DNA of 64,000 nucleotides, from NCBI RefSeq assembly GCF_000359745.1, contig NZ_AQHN01000072.1:1-64000 (forward strand). The letters run 5' to 3'. The notes beneath the pieces are model-generated. The model saw only the letters and a program-made list of their open reading frames with translations, ran no database searches and was not told where the DNA came from. This document shows positions 44,230-52,966 of this stretch, one piece after another. Both the position numbers and the translations under genes were made by a program. Numbering within the stretch: the first letter of the stretch is position 1; each line of letters begins with the position of its first letter. This DNA is from Rhizobium freirei PRF 81. GTDB lineage: Bacteria; Pseudomonadota; Alphaproteobacteria; Rhizobiales; Rhizobiaceae.

Positions 44230-45114
44230 ATGCAGCTTTCTCAAATTCCCAATAAGTTTGCGATCCCCTTCGCGAACAATGCGGGCGCTGGCTATATCCG
44301 CGCCATTCCGCAGGCATCGCAGATCGGGATCACGAACGGTGCCGCGTCACTCACCGACGGATTCCCGCCACTAAACTTCCTCCCAGTAGGCTCGGGTGGT
44401 GTTCCGCCTTTCGGGCAGGACATGAACGGCATCCTGAACCAGATTACTCTATGGGCGCAATGGCAAGCTGCTGGCGGTAGCGGCATCTTCGATTCTGCCT
44501 TCTCGACAGCCATCGGGGGATATCCGAGGGGGGCCACGCTTGAATCGACGACGGCCGGCCAATTCTGGGTCAGCTCGATCGACAACAACACGAACAATCC
44601 GGACTCCAATCCGACCGGATGGGTGCTGTTCCAAGGTACGGTTGCCTCGAAATCGCTGAACAATGTCGTTTCGTTCACGAATACGACGCGAGTATCCATG
44701 AGCACTTCGGGTACCGGCGTTACGGCAACACCCTGGAGCGGCTTCAACTACACCAAGCGCTCAGCCACCAGCAATATATTGGTCTGGAGCAATTTCCAGC
44801 TTTTGGTTCTGAATGCCCAATCGAACAATGGTCCAGCAATAGGCCGGATGACTATCGGCTCTACGAACGCCGACTTTGGCCCGAGCACCGCCTATACTCA
44901 AACGGCGACTGGAGCGCCAGGATCGATTGGTGGAGCATCGACACCGTCACTTATTTTGACCGGCATTTCGGCCGGCACGCTGGCATGTTCTCTATCTTTC
45001 CTTCGGAACGATGCCTTGGCGTGGGTTGGCATTTTTAACCCAACCAACTCTGACCTATCTGGCCTTCCGACTACGAACAAAGCAACTCTGATTTTCGGAG
45101 AAATTGAACCATGA
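44230..45114 (+). CDS. Tail fibre protein
   Basis: A 294-residue protein. The N-terminal 130 residues (LSQIPNKFAIPFANNAGAGY, DGFPPLNFLPVGSGGVPPFG, QDMNGILNQITLWAQWQAAG, FSTAIGGYPRGATLESTTAG) are the classic attachment part of phage fibres. The rest is a beta-rich tip without recognised family. ATGA overlap with the DUF4376 gene, typical of fibre-chaperone pairs. Confidence 0.8.
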   Translation: MQLSQIPNKFAIPFANNAGAGYIRAIPQASQIGITNGAASLTDGFPPLNFLPVGSGGVPPFGQDMNGILNQITLWAQWQAAGGSGIFDSAFSTAIGGYPRGATLESTTAGQFWVSSIDNNTNNPDSNPTGWVLFQGTVASKSLNNVVSFTNTTRVSMSTSGTGVTATPWSGFNYTKRSATSNILVWSNFQLLVLNAQSNNGPAIGRMTIGSTNADFGPSTAYTQTATGAPGSIGGASTPSLILTGISAGTLACSLSFLRNDALAWVGIFNPTNSDLSGLPTTNKATLIFGEIEP

Positions 45115-45632
45115 AACTGAATGGGACCGATTGGGACGATGCAATCTTGCACGCTCTCGGCGCTACGATGGTGTCGGAAATACGGGATGAGAATGATGCC
45201 ATCACCGGATATGAAGTCGAGCCAGATATCGATGTCAGCTCCTATCAGGAACGAGCGCTATCAATGGCAAAAGCCGACCGCATCGATATCCTTAATGGTG
45301 CGTGTGCCGCGGCCATCCTTGGCGGGTTTCAGTCGTCCGCGCTTGGCTCCTCCTATAGCTATCCTAGCGCAATCAAGGATCAGATCAATCTTATGGGATC
45401 GGTCACTGATAGCCTGCTGCCAGATCTACCCAATGGATGGACGACGCCATTTTGGTGCGCCGATAAGGACGGCATTTGGGCATTCCGCTCTCACGATGGC
45501 GTCCAGATCCAACAGGCTGGAGCAGACGGGAAGGCGCACGTCATCGATTGCCAAAAAAAACTGGCTCAACTGACAGATGCAGTTAACGCATCCGCTTCGC
45601 TCGATGCCGTTGCGGCAATCATTTGGGCTTGA
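45111..45632 (+). CDS. DUF4376 fibre-associated protein
   Basis: A 173-residue protein. The second half (ADRIDILNGACAAAILGGFQ, SSALGSSYSYPSAIKDQINL, AHVIDCQKKLAQLTDAV) is DUF4376, a domain often found in fibre assembly chaperones or C-terminal fibre parts. It follows the fibre gene with ATGA overlap. Confidence 0.8.
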   Translation: MKLNGTDWDDAILHALGATMVSEIRDENDAITGYEVEPDIDVSSYQERALSMAKADRIDILNGACAAAILGGFQSSALGSSYSYPSAIKDQINLMGSVTDSLLPDLPNGWTTPFWCADKDGIWAFRSHDGVQIQQAGADGKAHVIDCQKKLAQLTDAVNASASLDAVAAIIWA

Positions 45633-45642
45633 GGACCATTCA

Positions 45643-47832
45643 ATGAAGTTTATTTCCCGCCTCATCGCCTTGGCGATGCTGCTGCCAACGATTGCTTTTG
45701 CTCAGTCGAGTCCCAATCTCAGCTATGGTCAGGTGCCCACTGCAGGGCAATGGAATGGCTATTTTGCTTCGAAGCAAGACTATCTCGGCTATACCCCTCT
45801 AAATCAAGCCGGGGGCACGATGCTCGGCAAGTTAACGACGGCCGCGTCAACGACTCAATCTGCCGGCTTTAGTTTTCTGCAGGGTGTAGCCCCAGCGTCG
45901 CCCAATAACGGCGATATTTGGCTGACCTCAACGGGGCTCTATTATCAGGCTGGGAATATCACGTTCGGCCCTATTGGTGCGGGTACCATCACCGGCCCCG
46001 CCACCACGGCAGTAGGCAACATTGCCAAGTGGGGGAATACCAGCGGCACTGCACTTATCGATGGCGGCGCGCTTGGCACTGCCGCAGGCCAGAATACCGG
46101 GACGAGCGGACCGAATGTTCCCCTGCTAAACGGGACGAATACATGGAGTGCCCCCCAGTCTTTCAGCAGCGTGACGGTCGGCGGTGTGACGCAGGTGTTT
46201 CCGACCTCTGGAAATATCGTTGGAGGTCCGGCAACGTCTAACGTCGGTGATCTAGCGTGTTGGGCGAATGGCACCGGGTCTCTGCTTACGGGATGCCAAT
46301 ATCTGAATGGATTGCCAAATGCGGTGTCCCGCACGATCACGTCACGATTGCAAGATGTAAAAGACGCGGGAGATTGGGGAGTTAGCACCGCAAACGCGGA
46401 TAATAGTACGCAACTAAATCAAGCTATTAGCGATATTTCTGCTGCTGGTGGCGGCACGTTGCGCCTTCCGAATGGGGTGGTTTTCGCTCAAAACGTCGTC
46501 ATCAAAAATGGCGTCTATTTGCGCGGCGGCGGGATGAATACGACATTCATCAAACAGAAAAATGGCGCCAACGCATCAACCGTCATCGCTGATGGCAATG
46601 GCTCCCTGTTCGGGACCATCCCAGCAAATCCGATTGGCCAGGGAACCCATGATTTCGGGCTGTTCGATCTGACTATCGACGGCAACATGGCGAATAATAC
46701 CACGACAGCCGGCAATAGCTGTTTTTCGTTTTGGGGTTATCGCGAAATCATCCAGAATGTCGGCATTGATAATTGCCCTGGCACGGCCTGGAAATCGGAG
46801 TGGACCGATGCCAACACCGCAATGGAAGGATATGTCAACAATCTTACAATTGATACATGTTCTTATGATGGGATGGACTTCGGTGGCCCGCATGATAGCC
46901 GCCATAGCAATATCATCGTAAAAGATTGCGGCAGAGCGGCATCAAATACCTATTCTGGCGTTCGCACGTATGGCGCAGCGGGTGGCGCAAACTCATTTGC
47001 TGAATGGAGCAATTTGCACCCGTGGGTTTCGACACTGCCAGCGGCAGGATATAAATATGCGTTGTTCGTAGATACGGGTGGCACTGGCAACTTTATTCAA
47101 TCTCAATTTGAGGGTGCGATCTCAAACGCTGTTCGATTGCAGGGCTATGCAGGCGGTACCGTCATCAATGACAGCATGATTTTTGCGATAGCTACCGGCC
47201 CGCTTATTAGCATTTGTTCGGCGCAAAATCTGATCACGAATGTCAATTTGTCGAACACCCTCCAGGCGTCGCCAGTTGGAGTCGTCTTTGACAATTCAGG
47301 CGCGTGCAATCCGTCATCGAATACCATTAGCATGGTAGAAAATAACTTGACGGGTGGCGCAATTAATTTTGCGCAATCAGGCGGATTGAATCAGGTTTCC
47401 GTTCGCGGGTATCAATCAAGTGGATCGGCTGTTCTGGGGACATATTTTTCTGAATTGTTGTTGGACAGCGCTGTTGCGCCATTGGGGAATATTTACTTCT
47501 CCAACGGGGTAACTCTATCAAACTCCACTCAGAAACCAGCCGTTGCGAGTGGGTTTTGCACGTCACCGACCATTAACGGCAACAACGTCGCCGGATTCAT
47601 TCTGGGTGTAGGGACTGGGTGCTCAACGGGAACAGGAACGATTACGCTCCCAGCGGCACCCACAGTTTGGCAATGTGCTGCCAGCGATCTTGCTACGTCC
47701 GGAGCATATACGGTGAAACAAACGGCATTCAGCACGACAAGCGCAACATTCGCCAATTTTGCGCAATCGACCGGCGCAGCGGCGAATTTCAATTCGTCTT
47801 CTTTTATTGAAATTTCCTGCCGCGCATATTGA
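45643..47832 (+). CDS. Tailspike with signal peptide and beta-helix
   Basis: A 729-residue protein. Signal peptide MKFISRLIALAMLLPTIAFA then Q; next a fibre-like stretch KQDYLGYTPLNQAGGTMLGK. From ~residue 235 (RLQDVKDAGDWGVSTANADN) a pectate-lyase-like beta-helix begins (AISDISAAGGGTLRLPNGVV), as in polysaccharide-degrading spikes. C-terminal ~90 residues are a trimerising-like beta domain. It probably degrades host exopolysaccharide or LPS. The signal peptide is unusual for a virion protein. Confidence 0.75.
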   Translation: MKFISRLIALAMLLPTIAFAQSSPNLSYGQVPTAGQWNGYFASKQDYLGYTPLNQAGGTMLGKLTTAASTTQSAGFSFLQGVAPASPNNGDIWLTSTGLYYQAGNITFGPIGAGTITGPATTAVGNIAKWGNTSGTALIDGGALGTAAGQNTGTSGPNVPLLNGTNTWSAPQSFSSVTVGGVTQVFPTSGNIVGGPATSNVGDLACWANGTGSLLTGCQYLNGLPNAVSRTITSRLQDVKDAGDWGVSTANADNSTQLNQAISDISAAGGGTLRLPNGVVFAQNVVIKNGVYLRGGGMNTTFIKQKNGANASTVIADGNGSLFGTIPANPIGQGTHDFGLFDLTIDGNMANNTTTAGNSCFSFWGYREIIQNVGIDNCPGTAWKSEWTDANTAMEGYVNNLTIDTCSYDGMDFGGPHDSRHSNIIVKDCGRAASNTYSGVRTYGAAGGANSFAEWSNLHPWVSTLPAAGYKYALFVDTGGTGNFIQSQFEGAISNAVRLQGYAGGTVINDSMIFAIATGPLISICSAQNLITNVNLSNTLQASPVGVVFDNSGACNPSSNTISMVENNLTGGAINFAQSGGLNQVSVRGYQSSGSAVLGTYFSELLLDSAVAPLGNIYFSNGVTLSNSTQKPAVASGFCTSPTINGNNVAGFILGVGTGCSTGTGTITLPAAPTVWQCAASDLATSGAYTVKQTAFSTTSATFANFAQSTGAAANFNSSSFIEISCRAY

Positions 47833-47884
47833 GTTGCGCGGCAGTCCAAACAAAGAAAGTAAGGTGAACGGCAACACCTAGTGG

Positions 47885-48736
47885 CTAATTGTCAATTCCG
47901 TCAACCCGAGTATTGGTCGCATGGACGTCGAACCATTCATTTTCGGGGCCTATATACGAATACGATGAATCTCTGATTGTAGACGTGAAAATGCTATATG
48001 CCTCTTGGAACGGCAGCCAAGCTCCAGGAAGCTCTAACCCGAATAGACCGGTATCTCGGCCACTAAACCATCTTTCTACATAGGTCCCCTCACGCGCAGG
48101 TGACGGCGCGGGGTTCATGGAGGATTTATTGCCTTGTGGAACGATCTTGAATCGGTCGTATCCCAGGTCCCTAAGATCCTCTATGCACTTGGCACCATAT
48201 TCCTCTACCGAGACGAAAGCGGGAAGAACGTCGGCAGAAGCGAGAGAGCTGATGGCGATCTTATCGGCACCTTCAATATCAACTTTTAGGTAATATGGCG
48301 TTCCGTGCTCTGCCAAAAGCATTGGCAAAGTAATGCAATCGATTTCTACCTCTTCGTATCTGGTCCCCCCTCTGGTACCGTAGCCAGCGTCGAAAGAACT
48401 CCAGTGGTCATTATCCAAGTTCTTGTAGAACGTTAGCTTGTTTTGGCTGTCCCAAATTCCAACATTAAGGATAACGAGTTTCCCAGTTTCTATCCAATTG
48501 GAAAACTCTTTTATCATCTTTGAATAGATGACCGGATTTGCTTCAACGGCGACAACTCTGAAACCTTTTTCCAAATAGAAGAGGGAATCTTCGCCATGAT
48601 TCATTCCGAGATCATAAATTAGATTTCTATCGAAACTGCTAAATAACATAGAGTGATTCAGTCTCATAAATTCTTCTTTATGTTGGCCATCTGCCATCTG
48701 ATAACTTTCAATTTCCGGAACTATTCGCCGTCTCAT
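47885..48736 (-). CDS. FkbM-family methyltransferase (moron)
   Basis: A 283-residue protein on the minus strand. NLIYDLGMNHGEDSLFYLEK (SAM-binding motif I), FRVVAVEANPVIYSKMIKEF, TLPMLLAEHGTPYYLKVDIE and GADKIAISSL are the FkbM signature. FkbM enzymes methylate hydroxyls, often on sugars. It has lower GC than neighbours and sits next to the tailspike, so it may alter the host surface polysaccharide that the phage uses. ATG 48736 lacks a clear ribosome site; a later Met is possible. Confidence 0.85.
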   Translation of the reverse strand: MRRRIVPEIESYQMADGQHKEEFMRLNHSMLFSSFDRNLIYDLGMNHGEDSLFYLEKGFRVVAVEANPVIYSKMIKEFSNWIETGKLVILNVGIWDSQNKLTFYKNLDNDHWSSFDAGYGTRGGTRYEEVEIDCITLPMLLAEHGTPYYLKVDIEGADKIAISSLASADVLPAFVSVEEYGAKCIEDLRDLGYDRFKIVPQGNKSSMNPAPSPAREGTYVERWFSGRDTGLFGLELPGAWLPFQEAYSIFTSTIRDSSYSYIGPENEWFDVHATNTRVDGIDN

Positions 48737-48947
48737 TTGTGGCGATCATTCGTCTCAAAATTGGCATAGCGGCATCTCTTATTGCGTGTTTTAAATAAGA
48801 GTCGAGGCCGTCTCCTGGTTTGATTGTAACGGAAATTGTGCCTTGTGGGGCGCTTCGGTCATATGCAGAAATTTTGGTGCCGGTAGGACGATGGATAATC
48901 GTGATATCGTCTAACGCATCGAATTGGTCTTCAGTAACGACTTTCAC
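48708..48947 (-). CDS. Small protein upstream of the FkbM gene
   Basis: 79 residues (MKVVTEDQFDALDDITIIHR), overlapping the FkbM gene by 29 bp in another frame. IIHRPTGTKISAYDRSAPQG and KPGDGLDSYLKHAIRDAAM are mixed beta/alpha. First gene of a two-gene minus-strand moron, divergent from the lysis genes. Function unknown. Confidence 0.6.
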   Translation of the reverse strand: MKVVTEDQFDALDDITIIHRPTGTKISAYDRSAPQGTISVTIKPGDGLDSYLKHAIRDAAMPILRRMIATNETANSSGN

Positions 48948-49041
48948 GGATCCCTCACTTGGATTCTAAAGACATTTCTTCGGCACAATCAATCGACCCG
49001 ACCGATTAAAGTCAAGCCGCGTTCTCAGTCATTCAAATCCA

Positions 49042-49064
49042 GGCGTCCTTCGGGGCGCCTTTTT
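49042..49064 (+). terminator. Terminator before the lysis cassette
   Basis: Stem GGCGTCC (49042-49048), UUCG-type loop TTCG, stem GGGCGCC (one G-T pair), then TTTTTC. It lies 16 bp before the lysozyme ATG, so it may be an attenuator or the end of a transcript entering from upstream. Confidence 0.75.
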
Positions 49065-49079
49065 CATTGGAGCAATCAA

Positions 49080-49814
49080 ATGCGTCTCTCTCCCAGCGGC
49101 GCGGCCGATATTCGGCTGCACGAAGGCTTCTCTGCGTCTTGGTATGCCGATCCGGGCGGCGTGGGGACGATTGGTACCGGCTTCACATGGGCATCGGCTG
49201 CCTTCCGTGAATGGTGGAGCAAGAACCGCCCCGGTCAGAAGTTCGGCCCCGGCGCGACGATAACGAAGGCGGAATCCGACGCCGTTCTACAGCTCGTCTC
49301 AGACGAGGAGTATGGCGCCGCGGTCGATCGCTTCCTCACGGGCCGCATGACGCCTCAGACCGTATTCGATGGCGCAACATCGGTCGTGTTCAATTGTGGA
49401 GCAGGGGCTCTCGCCTGGACATGGGCGACGGCGATCAAGGCGGCCGAGTATGATCTCGCCGGCACGAGATTGCTGACAACCGCGGTAACACAGAACGGAA
49501 GGGTTCTTGCGGGTCTGGTCGCGCGCCGGAAGGATGAGGCTAGGCTGATCTCCCAAGGCATCTATGCCAGCGGCGGGATAGGGGCAAACATGCCGGATCC
49601 CGCAATGGCCGATGGCATCCTCGAGCGCGGTGAACGCGGCGCTTCCGTCCTGCAACTTCAACAGCGCCTCGTCGCCGCCGGCTACAAGCCCGGCAATCCG
49701 GATGGCATCTTCGGCTATGGCACCCAATCAGCCGTTCTGGCCTTCCAACGCGCGTCGGGGCTTTCTGCAGACGGCATCGCCGGCCCGAAGACGCTCGCAG
49801 CTCTAGCAGCTTGA
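49080..49814 (+). CDS. Endolysin: GH24 lysozyme with peptidoglycan-binding domain
   Basis: A 244-residue protein from ATG 49080, GGAG 9 bp upstream. The N-terminus (LHEGFSASWYADPGGVGTIG) has Glu15, Asp24 and Thr30, the spacing of the T4 lysozyme catalytic triad (9 and 6). Residues ~180-240 (LERGERGASVLQLQQRLVAA, GIFGYGTQSAVLAFQRASGL) form a PG_binding_1 domain. No signal peptide is seen, so export would depend on a holin. Confidence 0.9.
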   Translation: MRLSPSGAADIRLHEGFSASWYADPGGVGTIGTGFTWASAAFREWWSKNRPGQKFGPGATITKAESDAVLQLVSDEEYGAAVDRFLTGRMTPQTVFDGATSVVFNCGAGALAWTWATAIKAAEYDLAGTRLLTTAVTQNGRVLAGLVARRKDEARLISQGIYASGGIGANMPDPAMADGILERGERGASVLQLQQRLVAAGYKPGNPDGIFGYGTQSAVLAFQRASGLSADGIAGPKTLAALAA

Positions 49815-49867
49815 TACCGGCCGTGCGGCTCGCGGCAAAAGCCCCCTCAACATCAAAGGACAATCCA

Positions 49868-50290
49868 ATGCGCATGTTTAGCTTGGTGGCAGTAGCCGCC
49901 ATGACGGTCTCGCTTGCCTCGTGCGGCGCTCTTCAGAAAATCAACAATTTCTCGATCAACCAGACGACGATCGATAAAGCCATGTCTGGCTATGACACCT
50001 TGTTCCTGGCCCCGGCCAAGAACTATCGAGCCCTCTATGACAAGAATCCGTGCCTCGGCTCGGACAAAGTGACGAACGCAAACGGTCTCTGCGCCCAAAA
50101 GGTCATCGTTCAGAAACTGCAAGCTGCTGATCAGGCCGTAGAGACGGCCCTGAAGAGCATTCAAGATCAGCTCAACGTCTGCACGGCTGCGGGCCAGACT
50201 TCCTGCTCTGGCATTTCAGCCGCCTATGACACCCTCAAATCCGCAATCAGTGCTGCCGAACAGATCGCAGCCACAAACGGAGTAAAGTAA
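49868..50290 (+). CDS. Lipoprotein of the lysis region
   Basis: A 140-residue protein from ATG 49868 with a lipobox: MRMFSLVAVAAMTVSLASC, lipidated Cys19. The mature part is helical with four further Cys (NPCLGSD, GLCAQK, NVCTAAGQTSC). Position after the endolysin suggests an outer-membrane disruption role (o-spanin-like), although it is longer than usual and the partner is not certain. Confidence 0.7.
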   Translation: MRMFSLVAVAAMTVSLASCGALQKINNFSINQTTIDKAMSGYDTLFLAPAKNYRALYDKNPCLGSDKVTNANGLCAQKVIVQKLQAADQAVETALKSIQDQLNVCTAAGQTSCSGISAAYDTLKSAISAAEQIAATNGVK

Positions 50291-50500
50291 ATGGTCACTG
50301 CTGACGCAATCCTCGCCGACCTTCAGATCGTCGGTTCGGCACTCGCCCTCCTTCAGGCACTCGGTCAGGACATTGGGCCGGCCATTGGTGCTTTCTATCA
50401 GCTCGTCTTCATGAAGCAGCCGTTGACCGATGCACAGCGCACAGCCCTCCAGTCGAGCCATCAGGCGCTTTCGGCGGCTCTTCAGGCCCCTTTGGCATAA
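50291..50500 (+). CDS. Small hydrophobic protein of the lysis region
   Basis: 69 residues (MVTADAILADLQIVGSALAL), starting one base after the lipoprotein stop. One amphipathic to hydrophobic helix, no strong membrane segment. Role unknown. Confidence 0.5.
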   Translation: MVTADAILADLQIVGSALALLQALGQDIGPAIGAFYQLVFMKQPLTDAQRTALQSSHQALSAALQAPLA

Positions 50501-50541
50501 AGCGGTCACCTGCCGCGCCATACCCGAAAGGATTCAACCAA

Positions 50542-50898
50542 ATGGCCGATATCCAAACCCAGATCAAATCGCAGATGGCGGCTGCTGTGGCCGCTACTGT
50601 GGTTGATCCTAATGTTCAGGCCGAGAAGTCTTCGATTCCGGCTTTGATCGAGGCGCTCACTCCAGTTGCCGAATCTGTCGCCAATTCCATCCTGCATTCG
50701 ACCAACAACGAGCCGTGGTGGCAGTCCCGCATCATCTGGGGCCAGATCATCACGGCAGCCGGTCTCGCTGCTGCCGGTTTCGGTGTGACCGTGAACGCTA
50801 GCACTCAAGAGCTGCTTGTCTCCCTAGCCGTCCCACTCGCCGGCATTGCCGTCACGCTCTACGGACGCCTAAGGGCGAAGAAGCCAATAGGCTCGTGA
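50542..50898 (+). CDS. Putative holin
   Basis: A 118-residue protein. Residues ~60-106 contain two hydrophobic segments (IIWGQIITAAGLAAAGFGVT and LLVSLAVPLAGIAVTLYG) with a short turn and a basic tail (RLRAKKPIGS). This is the size and layout of a small two-helix holin next to an endolysin. It ends in a GTGA overlap. Confidence 0.6.
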   Translation: MADIQTQIKSQMAAAVAATVVDPNVQAEKSSIPALIEALTPVAESVANSILHSTNNEPWWQSRIIWGQIITAAGLAAAGFGVTVNASTQELLVSLAVPLAGIAVTLYGRLRAKKPIGS

Positions 50899-50984
50899 TC
50901 GCTCGCCTTCAGATTCTCGGCTTCATCATCTCCATAGCCACGCTGGGAGCTTTCCTGCTCTTGGCGTGGTCGAGCGTCCCTTGA
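50895..50984 (+). CDS. 29-residue membrane peptide
   Basis: GTG 50895 overlaps the holin stop. Reads MIARLQILGFIISIATLGAF with LLLAWSSVP: one transmembrane helix. It may be a holin-associated or anti-holin peptide. Confidence 0.45.
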   Translation: MIARLQILGFIISIATLGAFLLLAWSSVP

Positions 50985-51020
50985 GGGACATCTTCATACA
51001 TTCAATCAAGGGCGCGGCGG

Positions 51021-51329
51021 ATGAATGTCTCATTGACTTGGGAAAATCTATGGATGGTGGCCGGAGGGATTGTTACCATCATCGTTACGGCTTTTGCGGT
51101 TTGGAAGTTCTTCCGGGCAGAAGTCGAGAAGGTCGAGACAAAAGTTGCGGCCACCACCAAAGAACTCGCCGATTATAAAACTCACGTGGCCGAGACCTAC
51201 ATATCGAAGGCTGGCCACCGAGAAACCACGGATCAGGTTCTCCGGGCGATCGAGGGGCTCGGCGGCCGGATCGATAGCCTATTCCAAAGCCTGCCATCTT
51301 CCCGCCGTTCCCGCGGTTCTCAGGAGTAA
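51021..51329 (+). CDS. Membrane-anchored coiled-coil protein (holin or i-spanin-like)
   Basis: A 102-residue protein. MNVSLTWENLWMVAGGIVTI plus IVTAFAVWKFF is one membrane anchor; residues ~38-90 (VEKVETKVAATTKELADYKT, ISKAGHRETTDQVLRAIEGL) form a coiled coil. This resembles inner-membrane spanin-like or holin-accessory proteins of rhizobial prophages. Confidence 0.55.
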   Translation: MNVSLTWENLWMVAGGIVTIIVTAFAVWKFFRAEVEKVETKVAATTKELADYKTHVAETYISKAGHRETTDQVLRAIEGLGGRIDSLFQSLPSSRRSRGSQE

Positions 51330-51335
51330 CGGCAC

Positions 51336-52574
51336 ATGCCAACACCCCCATTGACAGACGAAGACTGCCTTTATGCAATTGCGCTCATGCATGAGCATAA
51401 AACGATCCGAGCCGCTTCCATCGCCTCAGGCCATGATTGGCACTGGATAAAGCGGCGACTGCAGAAGGCCAAGAAACGAGGCCTGAAAAAGGATAGTCCG
51501 GCGCCTTCGCACCCAGAACCTTCACGCACCGAGCTTCGGGACGCCGCTTTTTGGCGCAAGAAACATACGGCTTCGGAGAGGGAGCTTGCGGATGCCGAGC
51601 ATCTTGTCTCCGAGCTTTCCGGCATCCGCGGCGTTCCCTTCACCATTCCGGACTGGATACTGGACACGCGCACCAGTCGGCGCGGCAAGAGTGTAATCGG
51701 AGCGCTGGTTTCAGACATCCACATGGGTGAGGTCATATCCGCCGCGGAAATCCTCGGGATCAATGCCTTCAACCCAGAAATTTGCCGTCAGAGGCTGCGC
51801 CGCTATTTCGCTGCGGTATGTACCATCGGTCAACGATGGGCCTCCGATACGGATTGTGAGGGCGTTCTGCTTGCCCTGGCGGGGGATCTGATCAGCGGCG
51901 ATATCCATGACGAACTGAAAATGACGAACGCTCTCACTTCGCATGAGCAGTGCCTCGCGGTTGCTGAAGAATGCGTGGCGGGGATACGCCATCTCAGGGA
52001 CACCTATGGCCGCGTCCATGTGGTGGGAGTGCCTGGAAATCACGGACGCACCACACATAAGCCGACGGCGAAGCTCTATGCTCGCCTGTCCTATGACAGC
52101 CTGATCGTTTCTATGGTGGCTCAGCGCTTCGAGGGAGACGATAGGGTCACATTCCAGCAAAGCGATGCAAAAGACCAAATCACGCCGGTTTTCGGCAGAA
52201 CCGTCTTCTCGAGCCACGGCGACAAGATTGGCACGAAAGGTGGTATGGGTTTTGCTGGCCCAATGCTCCCAATCGTTCGCGGGTCAAAGAAGATCGATGC
52301 ACAACAAGCAAGCATCGGCCGGAAGCCTGATCTGATCCAATTCGGCCATTATCACGTAAGTGGCAACCCTGGACACGTCCTCGCAAATGGAAGCGTACCC
52401 GGTTATTCCGAATATGCCGATGACCTCCGCGCCGTTGTCGAGCCGCCCCAGCAATGGATGTATTTGCTTCATTCTCGTTGGTGGCTCAGGGAGCGGATGC
52501 CTGTTCAGCTCGAAGACCCGCAGACGCCACCTAAGCCCATCGTAAGGGTGCCGGCCGGCTGGCATACGACATGA
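51336..52574 (+). CDS. HTH - calcineurin-like metallophosphoesterase
   Basis: A 412-residue protein. The first ~50 residues look like an HTH (AIALMHEHKTIRAASIASGH, DWHWIKRRLQKAKKR). The rest has the metallophosphoesterase motifs: VSDIHMG (D127-x-H129), GDLISGD (GD-x3-GD), GVPGNHGR (GNH), FSSHGDKIG and FGHYHVSG (GHxH). It could act on nucleic acid or nucleotides; its place after the lysis genes gives no clear hint. Confidence 0.8.
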   Translation: MPTPPLTDEDCLYAIALMHEHKTIRAASIASGHDWHWIKRRLQKAKKRGLKKDSPAPSHPEPSRTELRDAAFWRKKHTASERELADAEHLVSELSGIRGVPFTIPDWILDTRTSRRGKSVIGALVSDIHMGEVISAAEILGINAFNPEICRQRLRRYFAAVCTIGQRWASDTDCEGVLLALAGDLISGDIHDELKMTNALTSHEQCLAVAEECVAGIRHLRDTYGRVHVVGVPGNHGRTTHKPTAKLYARLSYDSLIVSMVAQRFEGDDRVTFQQSDAKDQITPVFGRTVFSSHGDKIGTKGGMGFAGPMLPIVRGSKKIDAQQASIGRKPDLIQFGHYHVSGNPGHVLANGSVPGYSEYADDLRAVVEPPQQWMYLLHSRWWLRERMPVQLEDPQTPPKPIVRVPAGWHTT

Positions 52575-52690
52575 GGCCGCGCCTCGGCGCGCTCCTCACA
52601 TTTCTTTTCCTATGTCTCGTTCTCATCATTCTGCGCAAAGGGCCATCGTCTCATGCAAAAGACGCCAGACGAAGACCCTCCCGAGATTAA
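52571..52690 (+). CDS. 39-residue membrane peptide
   Basis: ATG 52571 overlaps the phosphoesterase stop. Reads MRPRLGALLTFLFLCLVLII then LRKGPSSHAKDARRRPSRD: one membrane helix and a very basic tail. Coupling supports it. Role unknown. Confidence 0.45.
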   Translation: MRPRLGALLTFLFLCLVLIILRKGPSSHAKDARRRPSRD

Positions 52691-52826
52691 GATCATCGTC
52701 CGGAAGGACGGCAAGAAACCCATCTATGAGTTCCGGATCGGCAATCTATCCTATGGCAAAGTACCGGCCCAATGGATAGTGGAAGCTATTCGCGAGCTTG
52801 CCGGCGCTCTCAGGTGGGAGCAATGA
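52653..52826 (+). CDS. 57-residue phage protein
   Basis: ATG 52653 to TGA 52826, overlapping the neighbours on both sides. Reads MQKTPDEDPPEIKIIVRKDG, YEFRIGNLSYGKVPAQW and IVEAIRELAG; beta-hairpin then helix. No family recognised. Confidence 0.5.
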   Translation: MQKTPDEDPPEIKIIVRKDGKKPIYEFRIGNLSYGKVPAQWIVEAIRELAGALRWEQ

Positions 52827-52966
52827 TCGGCAATCGCTCTTGCCCCGCCTGTCATGGTAGCGGCCTAGTCCGCACGTCCAACGGTGACCGCTATAGGATC
52901 ACCGTATGCAATCTTCCGCCCAAGGAAGACGCCACGAAGCCCGCGATCAAATCGCCCCGCCTCTAG
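52823..52966 (+). CDS. 47-residue zinc-ribbon-like protein
   Basis: ATG 52823 overlaps the upstream stop (ATGA). It contains CPACHGSGLV, one CxxCxGxG half of a DnaJ-type zinc motif, and a later Cys. Too short to be a co-chaperone. Last rightward gene of the prophage. Confidence 0.5.
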   Translation: MIGNRSCPACHGSGLVRTSNGDRYRITVCNLPPKEDATKPAIKSPRL

